Part shown: piece after piece, positions 46,185-57,676 of the stretch | How the letters are laid out: each line of letters begins with the position of its first letter | Position numbering within the stretch: the first letter of the stretch is position 1 | Assembly: GCF_020164785.1 (NCBI RefSeq) | Contig: NZ_JAIUGX010000008.1 | Location: 62,001-126,000 of the forward strand | From: Mesorhizobium sp. ES1-1 | Lineage (GTDB): Bacteria > Pseudomonadota > Alphaproteobacteria > Rhizobiales > Rhizobiaceae | DNA: 64,000 bases | Reading direction: 5' to 3' | Position numbers and translations under genes: made by a program | The notes under the pieces: generated by a model | The model's input: only the letters and a program-made list of their open reading frames with translations | Databases searched by the model: none | What the model was told of the DNA's origin: nothing

Positions 46185-46768
46185 CCGAGGCGATCCATCA
46201 TCTGATCGAACAATACGGCCTCCTCGCCGTCTTTCTCGGCTGCGTCGCGGAGGGCGAAAGTGCGGCGATCCTCGGCGGCTTCTTCGCGCATCAGCATATA
46301 TTCGTGCTGTGGCAGGCCATTGTTGCGGCTGCCCTCGGCGCCTTTATCGGCGACACGCTCTTTTTCCTTCTCGGCCGGAGTTTCGCTGACAACCGCCAGG
46401 TCGACAAATTTCGCCGGCGGCCAGGATTTGGCCGCGCCTACCGACTTCTGAACACCCATCCCGACATCTTCGTGCTGTCGAACCGTTACATCTACGGCAT
46501 GCGCCTGGTTGGCGGCATCGCGGCAGGTCTGTCGACCATACCAACGTGGCGCTTCGTCATCCTCAACGCCATCTCATCTGTTGTCTGGGCGGTGCTGTTC
46601 AGCGCTATCGGCTATATCTTTGGATTGGGCGCGGAACGCTTCATCGGCCAGGCTTTGCTGCGTCATGAGCGATTGCTGGTCGGGCTCGGCATAGGCCTGG
46701 CTGTGGCGATCCTTGGCTGGTTTGTCGCCCGTCATATCGCCGGGAAAGAACGCGCCAAGGAAGGCTGA
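46181..46768 (+). CDS. DedA family membrane protein
   Basis: A 195-residue DedA (SNARE-associated/VTT) protein with EGESAAILGGFFAHQ near the N-terminus, GDTLFFLLGRSFADN and RYIYGMRLVGGIAAGLSTIPTWRF, the glycine-rich reentrant signatures of the family. DedA proteins flip phospholipid or undecaprenyl carriers or support membrane energetics. GTG at 46181 overlaps the stop codon of the DUF1003 gene. It ends 3 bases from the convergent hemerythrin gene. Confidence 0.87.
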   Translation: MTEAIHHLIEQYGLLAVFLGCVAEGESAAILGGFFAHQHIFVLWQAIVAAALGAFIGDTLFFLLGRSFADNRQVDKFRRRPGFGRAYRLLNTHPDIFVLSNRYIYGMRLVGGIAAGLSTIPTWRFVILNAISSVVWAVLFSAIGYIFGLGAERFIGQALLRHERLLVGLGIGLAVAILGWFVARHIAGKERAKEG

Positions 46769-46771
46769 ACG

Positions 46772-47359
46772 TCAGTCCACACCGAGTGCCCGATCACCGC
46801 GGTCGAGGATCAGCGGGATGATCAGGTCTTCCTCGTCGGCGAGATGCCGGGCCAGCATGGCGATCAGCCGGCTGTTTTCATCGGCATAGACGTCGGCTGC
46901 GAAGCGCTGTCTGTCCTCGCTCTCCTGAAGCGTCTTCATGAACGCGTTGGCGGCTTCGGCATTGCGCTCGAGCCCTTCGTGAATGGTGTGATGATCGGCA
47001 TCGAGGATCTCGAAGCCGCGCTTCAGCCGCGCCTCGGCCTTGGCGAAAACCGGAAAATAATGATGATCCTCGACATTGTGGTGGCCATCCAAATGACCGA
47101 GAAAATGATTGAGGCGAGGCGCGAACCAGCGCGCGAAATCGGGCGCCGTCAGCCTGCCTTCGCGGTAGTCGCCTATTCCGTTGGTCAGAAGGCTGCCGAG
47201 CTCGCGAAACATGTCGTGCCGCTGCAGCCACATCGTGGCGATACCATGAATGTTGGCGTGCTTCTGCCAGTTTTCACGCGGGTACTTTTCAGCCAGCCAG
47301 CGCAAGTCTTCCGGCAGGCCCCCGCGCTCGAGGAGCAAAGAATTGGTGGCTTCGGACAT
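46772..47359 (-). CDS. Hemerythrin domain protein
   Basis: A 195-residue hemerythrin-fold protein. Iron-binding histidines and carboxylates appear in FLGHLDGHHNVEDHHYFPVF, LDADHHTIHEGLE and LARHLADEEDLIIPLI. Such single-domain proteins store or sense oxygen, nitric oxide or iron; the ligand is not clear. It lies between DedA (convergent) and dgkA (same strand), with no known regulator. Confidence 0.82.
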   Translation of the reverse strand: MSEATNSLLLERGGLPEDLRWLAEKYPRENWQKHANIHGIATMWLQRHDMFRELGSLLTNGIGDYREGRLTAPDFARWFAPRLNHFLGHLDGHHNVEDHHYFPVFAKAEARLKRGFEILDADHHTIHEGLERNAEAANAFMKTLQESEDRQRFAADVYADENSRLIAMLARHLADEEDLIIPLILDRGDRALGVD

Positions 47360-47399
47360 GACAGTCTCCTATGGTGACCGTCATATGGGATGGCCGCTG

Positions 47400-47759
47400 C
47401 TAGATCGGTAGCCCCGTGATCCGCTCGATGACGGCGATGCCCCAGACGCCCGCGACGATCAGCACCGAAATCAGCACGGCCAGCGACCCACAATCCTTCG
47501 CCAGTTGAATGTCGACGTTGAATTCCCGGCTGAACGCGTCGCAGGCCGCCTCGATGCCGGTGTTCAGCACCTCGACCATGATCAACAGCAGTACCGCGCC
47601 GATCAGCAGGACATAGCCGCGCCACGAGGTTGAAACAAACCAGCCGAGCGGCACAGCGAGGGCGAGCAGCGCCAACTCCTGCTGAAAAGCCTTTTCGCTG
47701 ACGGCAAGCTTGCGAAACGCGCGCAGCGAATTGAAATAAGCACCGATCAGTCGCTGCAT
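47400..47759 (-). CDS. dgkA: Diacylglycerol kinase
   Basis: A 119-residue three-helix membrane kinase that phosphorylates diacylglycerol to phosphatidate, recycling lipid from membrane-derived glycan synthesis. The signature MVEVLNTGIEAACD carries the catalytic Glu and Asn, and a C-terminal hydrophobic helix follows AKDCGSLAV. ATG at 47757-47759 has GGAG 8 nt upstream; the TTG two codons earlier would be too close to that site. Confidence 0.92.
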   Translation of the reverse strand: MQRLIGAYFNSLRAFRKLAVSEKAFQQELALLALAVPLGWFVSTSWRGYVLLIGAVLLLIMVEVLNTGIEAACDAFSREFNVDIQLAKDCGSLAVLISVLIVAGVWGIAVIERITGLPI

Positions 47760-47836
47760 GCCCAAACTCCGTTCGGAATTACCGGCACGGATAAAGCAAC
47801 GGCCCGGTCAATGGAATAAGGCGGCTCGCCGAAACT

Positions 47837-48253
47837 TCATTCGGCAACAGGTATCGAGGGCGTAGACTTTTCAAATCGCGGCAGTCCGTCGTCGATCGAA
47901 TAATAGTCCCCCTTGTCGCCGACAAAGATATGGCATTCGCCCTGCAGGCCGGTTGGACGGTCGAATGAACCCGCCATGACCGAAATATAGTCATTGTCTC
48001 TGGGCTTCCAGAACATCACGGAGCCGCATGCCTTGCAAAAGCCGCGCCTGGCGAATTCGGACGCTTCGTACCAGGTGATGCTTTCCGAGCCTTCGATCAC
48101 GATATTGGCGTCGGCGACATTGGTGGCGGCATAGAAATGCCCGCTCTGCTTCCTGCATTGCGTGCAGTGGCAATAGACGACGCCCCGCAACGCGCCCTGT
48201 GTCCTGAAGCGAACCGCTCCGCACAGACACGATCCCTTGTGATTGTCGCTCAT
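47837..48253 (-). CDS. GFA-family zinc protein
   Basis: A 138-residue member of the GFA (glutathione-dependent formaldehyde-activating-like) family. The zinc cysteines are CLCG (residues about 9-12), CHCTQC (about 29-34) and CKACG (about 73-77); FWKPRDNDYISVMAGSFD follows. Members do not all handle formaldehyde, so the substrate is open. No S-hydroxymethylglutathione gene is near. The 179 bases between this gene and the DAHP synthase stop codon hold nothing I recognise. Confidence 0.85.
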   Translation of the reverse strand: MSDNHKGSCLCGAVRFRTQGALRGVVYCHCTQCRKQSGHFYAATNVADANIVIEGSESITWYEASEFARRGFCKACGSVMFWKPRDNDYISVMAGSFDRPTGLQGECHIFVGDKGDYYSIDDGLPRFEKSTPSIPVAE

Positions 48254-48432
48254 CCTGTCACCTTAAAGAACGATGCCCTGCATTGGCGTATTCGTCAGGA
48301 TTCCAGCTTCGCCGCCCGTTGTCATAAGCAAATGCGACATGCGCCATTAGGGGCGTCGGAAAATTGTTTCTCCACGCGACGGCCCGCTAGGCGACCAACG
48401 CCGGGCTCCCCGCGAGGGTCGGCGATCCGCGA

Positions 48433-49806
48433 TCAGCCGTTTGCAACCTGTTTATGCTGAATGGGCTGGCTCTTCTTCAGCAGGTCGGACACGAGGAAAG
48501 CCAGCTCGATCGCCTGGTCCGCGTTGAGGCGGGGGTCGCAATGGGTGTGGTAGCGATCCTGCAGTTCGTGGGCGGTGATGGCGCGCGCACCGCCAGTGCA
48601 TTCGGTGACATTCTTGCCGGTCATCTCGACATGGATGCCGCCGGGATGCGTGCCCTCGGCGCGGTGCACCTCGAAGAAGGTCTGGACCTCCTTCAGGATG
48701 CGGTCGAATGGCCGTGTCTTGTAACCGGCGGCCTCGATGGTGTTTCCGTGCATCGGGTCCGACGACCAGACCACGCTTCGGCCTTCCTTCTGCACCGCGC
48801 GCACCAGTTTCGGCAGATGCTCGGCGACCTTGTCGGAGCCGAAACGCGCGATCAGCGTCAGGCGGCCGGGTTCGTTCTCGGGGTTGAGCAGGTCGATCAG
48901 TTCGAGCAAGCCGTCCGGGGTCAGCGACGGGCCGCATTTGAGCCCAAGCGGGTTCTTGATGCCGCGGCAATATTCAACATGGGCATGGTCCGGCTGGCGG
49001 GTGCGGTCGCCGATCCAGATCATATGGCCCGAGGTGGCGTACCAGTCGCCGGAAGTCGAATCGACACGGGTCAGCGCCTCTTCGTAGCCAAGCAGCAGTG
49101 CCTCATGGCTGGTGTAGAAATCGGTCTCGCGCAGCGCATAGTTGGTTTCCGAGGTTATGCCGACGGCCTTCATGAAGTCCATCGTCTCGGTGATCCGGTT
49201 GGCGAGCTTGCCGTACTTCTCGCCCTGCGGGCTGTCGGAAACGAAGCCGAGCATCCAGCGATGCACATTCTCCAGGCTGGCATAGCCGCCCTGCGCGAAG
49301 GCGCGCAAAAGGTTGAGCGTCGCCGCCGACTGGCGATACGCCATCTCCTGGCGCGCCGGATCAGGAATGCGTGACTTGGCGTCGAATTCGATGCCGTTGA
49401 TGATGTCGCCGCGATAGCTGGGCAGCGTCACACCGCCCTTGGTTTCGTTGTCGGAAGAGCGCGGCTTGGCGAACTGGCCGGCGACCCGGCCGACCTTCAC
49501 AACCGGCTGTGCGCCGGCAAAGGTCAGCACGACGGACATCTGCAGGAAGACGCGGAAGAAGTCGCGGATGTTGTCCGCGCCATGCTCGGCAAAACTCTCG
49601 GCGCAGTCGCCTCCTTGCAGCAGGAAAGCTTCGCCGGCAGCGACAGCGGCGAGCTGCTTCTTCAGCTTGCGAGCCTCACCGGCAAAGACCAGCGGCGGAA
49701 AGGTGGCAAGCTGGGCTTCCGTGTTCTTCAGCGCGGCAAGGTCCGGATAGGCGGGCACCTGCTTGATCGGCATTGCTCTCCAAGAATTCGGCGACCATTT
49801 CGTCAT
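48433..49806 (-). CDS. Class II 3-deoxy-7-phosphoheptulonate (DAHP) synthase
   Basis: A 457-residue plant-type (class II, AroA-II) DAHP synthase, the first enzyme of the shikimate pathway, joining phosphoenolpyruvate and erythrose-4-phosphate. Landmarks are [73 protein letters not shown] and [17 protein letters not shown]. The gene has a structured leader (49844-49874). ATG at 49804-49806 is the start; a small upstream reading frame (49803-49880) ends on the overlapping TGA. Confidence 0.93.
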   Translation of the reverse strand: MTKWSPNSWRAMPIKQVPAYPDLAALKNTEAQLATFPPLVFAGEARKLKKQLAAVAAGEAFLLQGGDCAESFAEHGADNIRDFFRVFLQMSVVLTFAGAQPVVKVGRVAGQFAKPRSSDNETKGGVTLPSYRGDIINGIEFDAKSRIPDPARQEMAYRQSAATLNLLRAFAQGGYASLENVHRWMLGFVSDSPQGEKYGKLANRITETMDFMKAVGITSETNYALRETDFYTSHEALLLGYEEALTRVDSTSGDWYATSGHMIWIGDRTRQPDHAHVEYCRGIKNPLGLKCGPSLTPDGLLELIDLLNPENEPGRLTLIARFGSDKVAEHLPKLVRAVQKEGRSVVWSSDPMHGNTIEAAGYKTRPFDRILKEVQTFFEVHRAEGTHPGGIHVEMTGKNVTECTGGARAITAHELQDRYHTHCDPRLNADQAIELAFLVSDLLKKSQPIQHKQVANG

Positions 49807-49843
49807 CGCTGCACCCAACGCTCTTTCCTGCGAGTAATCTCAC

Positions 49844-49874
49844 CCGCCACTTCCCGCCCCATATGGGGTGGCGG
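49844..49874 (-). promoter_or_regulatory. Hairpin in the DAHP synthase leader
   Basis: On the minus strand CCGCCAC pairs with GTGGCGG (7 bp), and inside lies the palindrome CCCCATATGGGG, offering two alternative pairings. The site is 38-68 bases before the start codon. A 25-codon open frame begins just before it and overlaps the start codon by ATGA. It may attenuate or couple translation. Confidence 0.4.
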
Positions 49875-49942
49875 CTCCATACACGAAGCCGATTTCCTAT
49901 TCTAGACCGGAATTTCAGCGCTGGCGAATGATGGCCGAAGGC

Positions 49943-50377
49943 TCACTGTATGTGGTCCAATACTGCGAGATAGAAGAGCCCCAACCCCAGGAGCAAACAT
50001 GACGGGCTATAGAACCAGGTATCGTAGCTGGCGAAACGGGTGCTTCTGACGTGCTTGAACAGCCCGAAATATCTGGACCAGCTCAATGCCCGCGCCGTGA
50101 AGATGAGGGCCCAAACGAGGACTCCAATCCTCAGGACCTGTTGTGACAAAGGCAAACGTACCGTCCCGGTGAAGGCAAGGAGCAGCAGAAGCACCAGTGC
50201 CAGCATCAAACCGACGGCGATGGCGCCCAAGGCTGTTTCCTTCACAGCCGGAACACCGTCTTCGCGTTGCGGAAGCGAAACGCTGGCGCCGATGTGGCCG
50301 CCAAAGCCCCAGTAGATATGAAAGCCAGCGCCAAGCATCAAAAGCGCCGAGCAGAGGGCGATGACCACAGGCGTCAT
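49943..50377 (-). CDS. DUF3995 membrane protein
   Basis: A 144-residue protein with four membrane helices and the DUF3995 start pattern (LLMLGAGFHIYWGFGG, then a conserved ALGAIAVGLML and FTARALSWSRYFGLFKH). Function is unknown. Its ATG overlaps the end of the DUF962-type gene by 4 bases, so the two are translated together. It ends 137 bases from the DAHP synthase start. Confidence 0.78.
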   Translation of the reverse strand: MTPVVIALCSALLMLGAGFHIYWGFGGHIGASVSLPQREDGVPAVKETALGAIAVGLMLALVLLLLLAFTGTVRLPLSQQVLRIGVLVWALIFTARALSWSRYFGLFKHVRSTRFASYDTWFYSPSCLLLGLGLFYLAVLDHIQ

Positions 50378-50712
50378 CCTCGTCGAGCGACCTCATCCAG
50401 GCGCTTCAACTCGCGGCCAAGCCCACCGGTCAAATCGAGGGCAAGCATGCGCAATAGAGCGATGGCGCTCCATAGAGGCCGCTCAGCGAAAGGCTTGTTG
50501 CTGTTATGCTCAAGCAAAGGATGGGTGAGCAGGGCAGCGAGATAAAACAACGGAACAATGACTAGGAATGCCCACCAGACGACAAGCACGGACGCCATTG
50601 CCCCGGCAATCGGCGCGAAAAACAGACCCAGATAATGGACGAACCGGGTTGAAGGTCTTGAATGGCCAGCCAGATAGCCGAGCCAGTATTCATCGAATGT
50701 CCGCGGGTTCAT
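50374..50712 (-). CDS. DUF962/Mpo1-like membrane protein
   Basis: A 112-residue protein with the Mpo1-family opening FDEYWLGYLAGHSRPSTRFVHYLG, where the two histidines resemble those of the yeast 2-hydroxyacyl dioxygenase, and a THPLLEHN segment with another pair. Two or three hydrophobic helices follow. Whether it has oxygenase activity is unknown. ATG at 50710-50712 has GGGGA upstream. It forms a two-gene unit with the DUF3995 gene. Confidence 0.78.
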   Translation of the reverse strand: MNPRTFDEYWLGYLAGHSRPSTRFVHYLGLFFAPIAGAMASVLVVWWAFLVIVPLFYLAALLTHPLLEHNSNKPFAERPLWSAIALLRMLALDLTGGLGRELKRLDEVARRG

Positions 50713-50881
50713 GATTTTCCCCGTTGAGCGATGAGTTGCGGGACCATCTGCACATTTACGGCACAATACTTCAATGGTCCGATTCGTCGCAGATACCAGT
50801 CGCGCCCAAGCTCTGAGTCACGGCTGCTTTGATCATACATCGATCGCAGTGCGACCTTTGCAACAGAGCACGGCTTTGATG

Positions 50882-54379
<3,498 letters not shown>

Positions 54380-54392
54380 AAAATCACGTTGG

Positions 54393-54680
54393 TCAGAATG
54401 TCATGGAATGGCGGAATGCCAGGATCTTTTGCAGGACGGCACAATCGATATCCGCTGGGACCGAGCGTTCGCCGGTGACCATGGGCAGGAAGTCGGTGTC
54501 GGGAATGTCGAGGAGCCTCTCATATTGGTCGATTTCCGCCTTGGTCAAGGTGCCGATCTCGGCGTCGGCGAACGTGCCGAGGATCAGGTCCATCTCCCGC
54601 ATGCCCCGATGCCAGGAGCGGAACAGAAGCTTGCGGCGGTGCGCGTCCAGCCCCTCGCTCGATCTCTTCGTTCCGCTCAT
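54393..54680 (-). CDS. sdhE: FAD assembly factor SdhE
   Basis: A 95-residue SdhE that helps attach FAD to succinate dehydrogenase. The signature HRGMREMDLILG holds the RGxxE motif essential for flavinylation, and DIPDTDFLPMVTGER is typical of the family. ATG at 54678-54680 begins the conserved part; GAGG lies about 11 nt upstream. An in-frame ATG ten codons earlier has no ribosome site. It shares a 92-base divergent region with recG. Confidence 0.9.
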   Translation of the reverse strand: MSGTKRSSEGLDAHRRKLLFRSWHRGMREMDLILGTFADAEIGTLTKAEIDQYERLLDIPDTDFLPMVTGERSVPADIDCAVLQKILAFRHSMTF

Positions 54681-54772
54681 TGGTGGCTTATCCTCGCTTG
54701 CTGCGGCCATATAGCGTGGATAGAGGGTGCTGTCAGCCTTGCGCTGAGGCCGTCGCGACATAAGCTGACTTC

Positions 54773-56881
54773 ATGCGTCCATCCATCCTCGATCCGTTAT
54801 TTGTCCCGATCACCTCGCTTGCCGGCGTGGGACCGAAGGTCGGCGCGCTGATCGAGAAAGTCGTCGCGGCGGATCTCGGCGACCGCGCCGCACGGGCCGG
54901 CGATCTCCTGTTCGTGCTGCCGCATACCGTCATCGACCGTCGCAACCGTCCCGGCATCGCGCTGGCGCCCGAAGGCGCCATCGTCACGCTCGAGCTGCGC
55001 ATCGATAGACACCAGCCGCCGCCACGCGGCAACAGGGCCGTACCCTACCGGGTCTACGCCCATGACGATACGGGCGAAATCGGACTGACCTTCTTCCACG
55101 CGCACGCCTCCTACCTGGAGAAGGCGATGCCGGTGGGTGAGCATGTCGTCGTCTCGGGCCGCATGGAATGGTTCAACGGCCGCCCCACCATGGTCCATCC
55201 CGACCATATCGCACTGGCCGGCGAGGCGGAAAACCTGCCGCTCGTCGAGCCGGTCTATCCCCTCACAGCCGGGCTCTCGAGCAAGATACTGCGCCGGGCA
55301 ATTGGCCAAGCACTGGCGCGCGTTCCGCAATTCCCGGAATGGCAGGACGGCGCCTTCATGCGCCGCCACACATTTCCAGCCTTTGGCGATGCTCTCACCC
55401 GCATCCACATTCCAGCGGACCCGATCGATGTTTCCATCGATGGCGCCGCCTGGCGACGCCTGGCCTATGACGAGTTGTTGGCCGGCCAGGTTTCGCTGGC
55501 GCTGGTGCGGGCGAAAGTCCACCGCCTGTCCGGGCGCCCGCTGGTCGGCGACGGCCGCATCGTCGAGAAACTGCGCGCCGCTCTTCCATACACACTGACC
55601 GGCAGCCAGGAGTTCGCGCTGGCCGAAATCAATGCCGACCTTGCCAATCCCGAACGCATGCTGCGGCTGCTGCAGGGCGATGTCGGTTCCGGCAAGACGG
55701 TGGTGGCGCTGCTCGCCATGGCACGCGCCGTCGAGGCCGGCGGCCAGGCGGCCTTGATGGCGCCGACCGAAATCCTGGCGCGCCAGCATCTGGCGACGAT
55801 CGCTCCGCTTGCGGCCAGGGTCGGCCTGCGCATCGCCATCCTCACCGGTCGCGAAAAGGGGCGCGAGCGCGCCGACACCTTGGCCGGCTTGGCGAGTGGC
55901 GAGATCAATATCGTCGTTGGCACTCACGCATTGTTCCAGGAGACGGTCACCTTCCATGATCTGGTGTTCGCCGTCATCGACGAGCAGCACCGCTTCGGCG
56001 TTCATCAGCGGCTTGCCATCACCGCCAAGGGGGATGCGCCCGACATGCTGGTGATGACCGCGACGCCGATCCCGCGCACGCTGGTGCTGACCGCCTTTGG
56101 CGACATGGACGTGTCGAAGCTGACCGAAAAGCCGGTCGGCCGGCAGCCGATCCGCACCGTCACCCTGCCTTTGGAAAGACTGGACGAGTTGGTTGGCCGC
56201 ATGGTCGACGCCGTCGCCGGCGGCCAGAAAATCTACTGGATCTGCCCGCTGGTCGAGGAATCCGAAGAGATCAAGCTGATGTCCGCCGAGGACCGCTTCG
56301 CCTCGCTTAAGCCGCTGTTCGGCGACCGCATCGGCCTGGTCCACGGCCGCATGAAAGGCGCCGAGAAGGACGAGGCGATGCGCGCCTTCAAGCAGGGCGA
56401 GACGCGCATCCTGATCGCCACCACGGTCATCGAGGTCGGCGTCGACGTCCCGGACGCCACCGTCATGGTCATCGAGCATGCCGAACGCTTTGGCCTTGCC
56501 CAGTTGCACCAGTTGCGCGGCCGGGTCGGCCGTGGCGACAAGCCCTCCTCCTGCGTGCTCCTCTACAAGGACCCGCTCGGCGAGACCGCCAAACGCCGGC
56601 TGTCGGTGATGCGCGAGACCGAGGACGGCTTCCTGATCGCCGAGGAGGATCTGAAGCTGCGCGGCGAAGGCGAATTGCTCGGCACCCGGCAGTCCGGCAC
56701 ACCCGGCTTCCAGGTGGCGCGCATCGAGGCGCATGCCGACCTGTTGGAAGCGGCCCGCGACGATGCCAGGCTGATCCTGTCGCGCGACCCCGAACTGCAA
56801 TCGGATCGAGGCGAGGCGTTGCGCCTGCTGCTCTATTTGTTCGGCCGCGACGAGGCGGTGCGGCTGCTGCGCGCCGGATGA
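54773..56881 (+). CDS. recG: ATP-dependent DNA helicase RecG
   Basis: A 702-residue RecG that remodels stalled replication forks. An N-terminal wedge/OB domain (about 1-250) precedes the SF2 motor: Walker A GDVGSGKTVVALLAM, motif Ia LMAPTEILARQHL, DEQHRFG box, TATPIPRTL and VIEVGVDVPDATVMVIEHAERFGLAQLHQLRGRVGRG. Its last 49 bases overlap the end of the convergent DUF502 gene. It faces away from sdhE and mfd. Confidence 0.96.
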   Translation: MRPSILDPLFVPITSLAGVGPKVGALIEKVVAADLGDRAARAGDLLFVLPHTVIDRRNRPGIALAPEGAIVTLELRIDRHQPPPRGNRAVPYRVYAHDDTGEIGLTFFHAHASYLEKAMPVGEHVVVSGRMEWFNGRPTMVHPDHIALAGEAENLPLVEPVYPLTAGLSSKILRRAIGQALARVPQFPEWQDGAFMRRHTFPAFGDALTRIHIPADPIDVSIDGAAWRRLAYDELLAGQVSLALVRAKVHRLSGRPLVGDGRIVEKLRAALPYTLTGSQEFALAEINADLANPERMLRLLQGDVGSGKTVVALLAMARAVEAGGQAALMAPTEILARQHLATIAPLAARVGLRIAILTGREKGRERADTLAGLASGEINIVVGTHALFQETVTFHDLVFAVIDEQHRFGVHQRLAITAKGDAPDMLVMTATPIPRTLVLTAFGDMDVSKLTEKPVGRQPIRTVTLPLERLDELVGRMVDAVAGGQKIYWICPLVEESEEIKLMSAEDRFASLKPLFGDRIGLVHGRMKGAEKDEAMRAFKQGETRILIATTVIEVGVDVPDATVMVIEHAERFGLAQLHQLRGRVGRGDKPSSCVLLYKDPLGETAKRRLSVMRETEDGFLIAEEDLKLRGEGELLGTRQSGTPGFQVARIEAHADLLEAARDDARLILSRDPELQSDRGEALRLLLYLFGRDEAVRLLRAG

Positions 56882-57585
56882 GATGCGAGCGTTGGATTGG
56901 CCACTTTTCCGTTGATCGGCTCGCCGTTGACAGTCACCAACCTTGACTTCACCTCGGGCGCCACCAGCCCGGCCGAGACGATCAGCTTGGCACCGTCCTC
57001 GATGGTCATGTCGAGCAGCACGATATCGGATTTCAGCACATACATCAGGAACCCGGTCGTCGGGTTTGGCGCGCAAGGCATGAACACCGCGATCAGAGGG
57101 TCGCCCTCCTGGTCGAGCTTCTGGTTGATCTCGGTTTCCTTTTCGCCGGAGACAAAGACCAGAGACCAGACGCCCTTGCGCGGATATTCGACCAGCCCAA
57201 CCTGGCGGAACATGTCTCCCTTGTTGGACAGCACGGTCTCGAAAATCTGCTTCAGCGAGCCATAGATGCCGCGCACCAGCGGCATCCGCCCAAGCAGCCG
57301 CTCGCCGAACCCTACGATGGCGCGGCCGACAATGTTAGCGGTGAGAAAACCGATCAGCGTGATCATGACCAGGGCGACGATAAGCCCGAACCCGGGAACC
57401 GGGAATGGCAGATAGGTATCGGGGCTGTAGCGGGCAGGAATATAAGGCTTCACCCAGGAATCCACCCAACCGATGACCGACCATGCGATATAGGCGGTGA
57501 TCGCCAGCGGCGCGCAGACGATGAAGCCCGTGAGGAAATAGTTCCTCAGCCGGGTCATGCCGGAGGTCTTGGGAGCATCGGACAT
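56833..57585 (-). CDS. DUF502 membrane protein
   Basis: A 250-residue protein of DUF502 with two membrane helices (about residues 17-41 and 66-88) and a soluble domain marked by RMPLVRGIYGSLKQIFETVLS, YPRKGVWSLVFVSGE and CAPNPTTGFLMYV. Function is unknown, though the family is kept next to recG in many alphaproteobacteria. The last 49 bases overlap recG on the other strand. ATG at 57583-57585 is the start. Confidence 0.85.
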   Translation of the reverse strand: MSDAPKTSGMTRLRNYFLTGFIVCAPLAITAYIAWSVIGWVDSWVKPYIPARYSPDTYLPFPVPGFGLIVALVMITLIGFLTANIVGRAIVGFGERLLGRMPLVRGIYGSLKQIFETVLSNKGDMFRQVGLVEYPRKGVWSLVFVSGEKETEINQKLDQEGDPLIAVFMPCAPNPTTGFLMYVLKSDIVLLDMTIEDGAKLIVSAGLVAPEVKSRLVTVNGEPINGKVANPTLASHPARSSRTASSRPNK

Positions 57586-57676
57586 GGGTCACCGGGGGCG
57601 CGGGTTTGCGCGCAACATTAGTGAACCGGACGGCCCTTTGAAACTGCGAAGTTTTTAAAAGCCCGATTAGGGACGC

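Noticed and set aside
54797..57076. A 759-codon minus-strand open frame opposite recG
   Set aside because: Same reason: it mirrors recG codons and matches no family.
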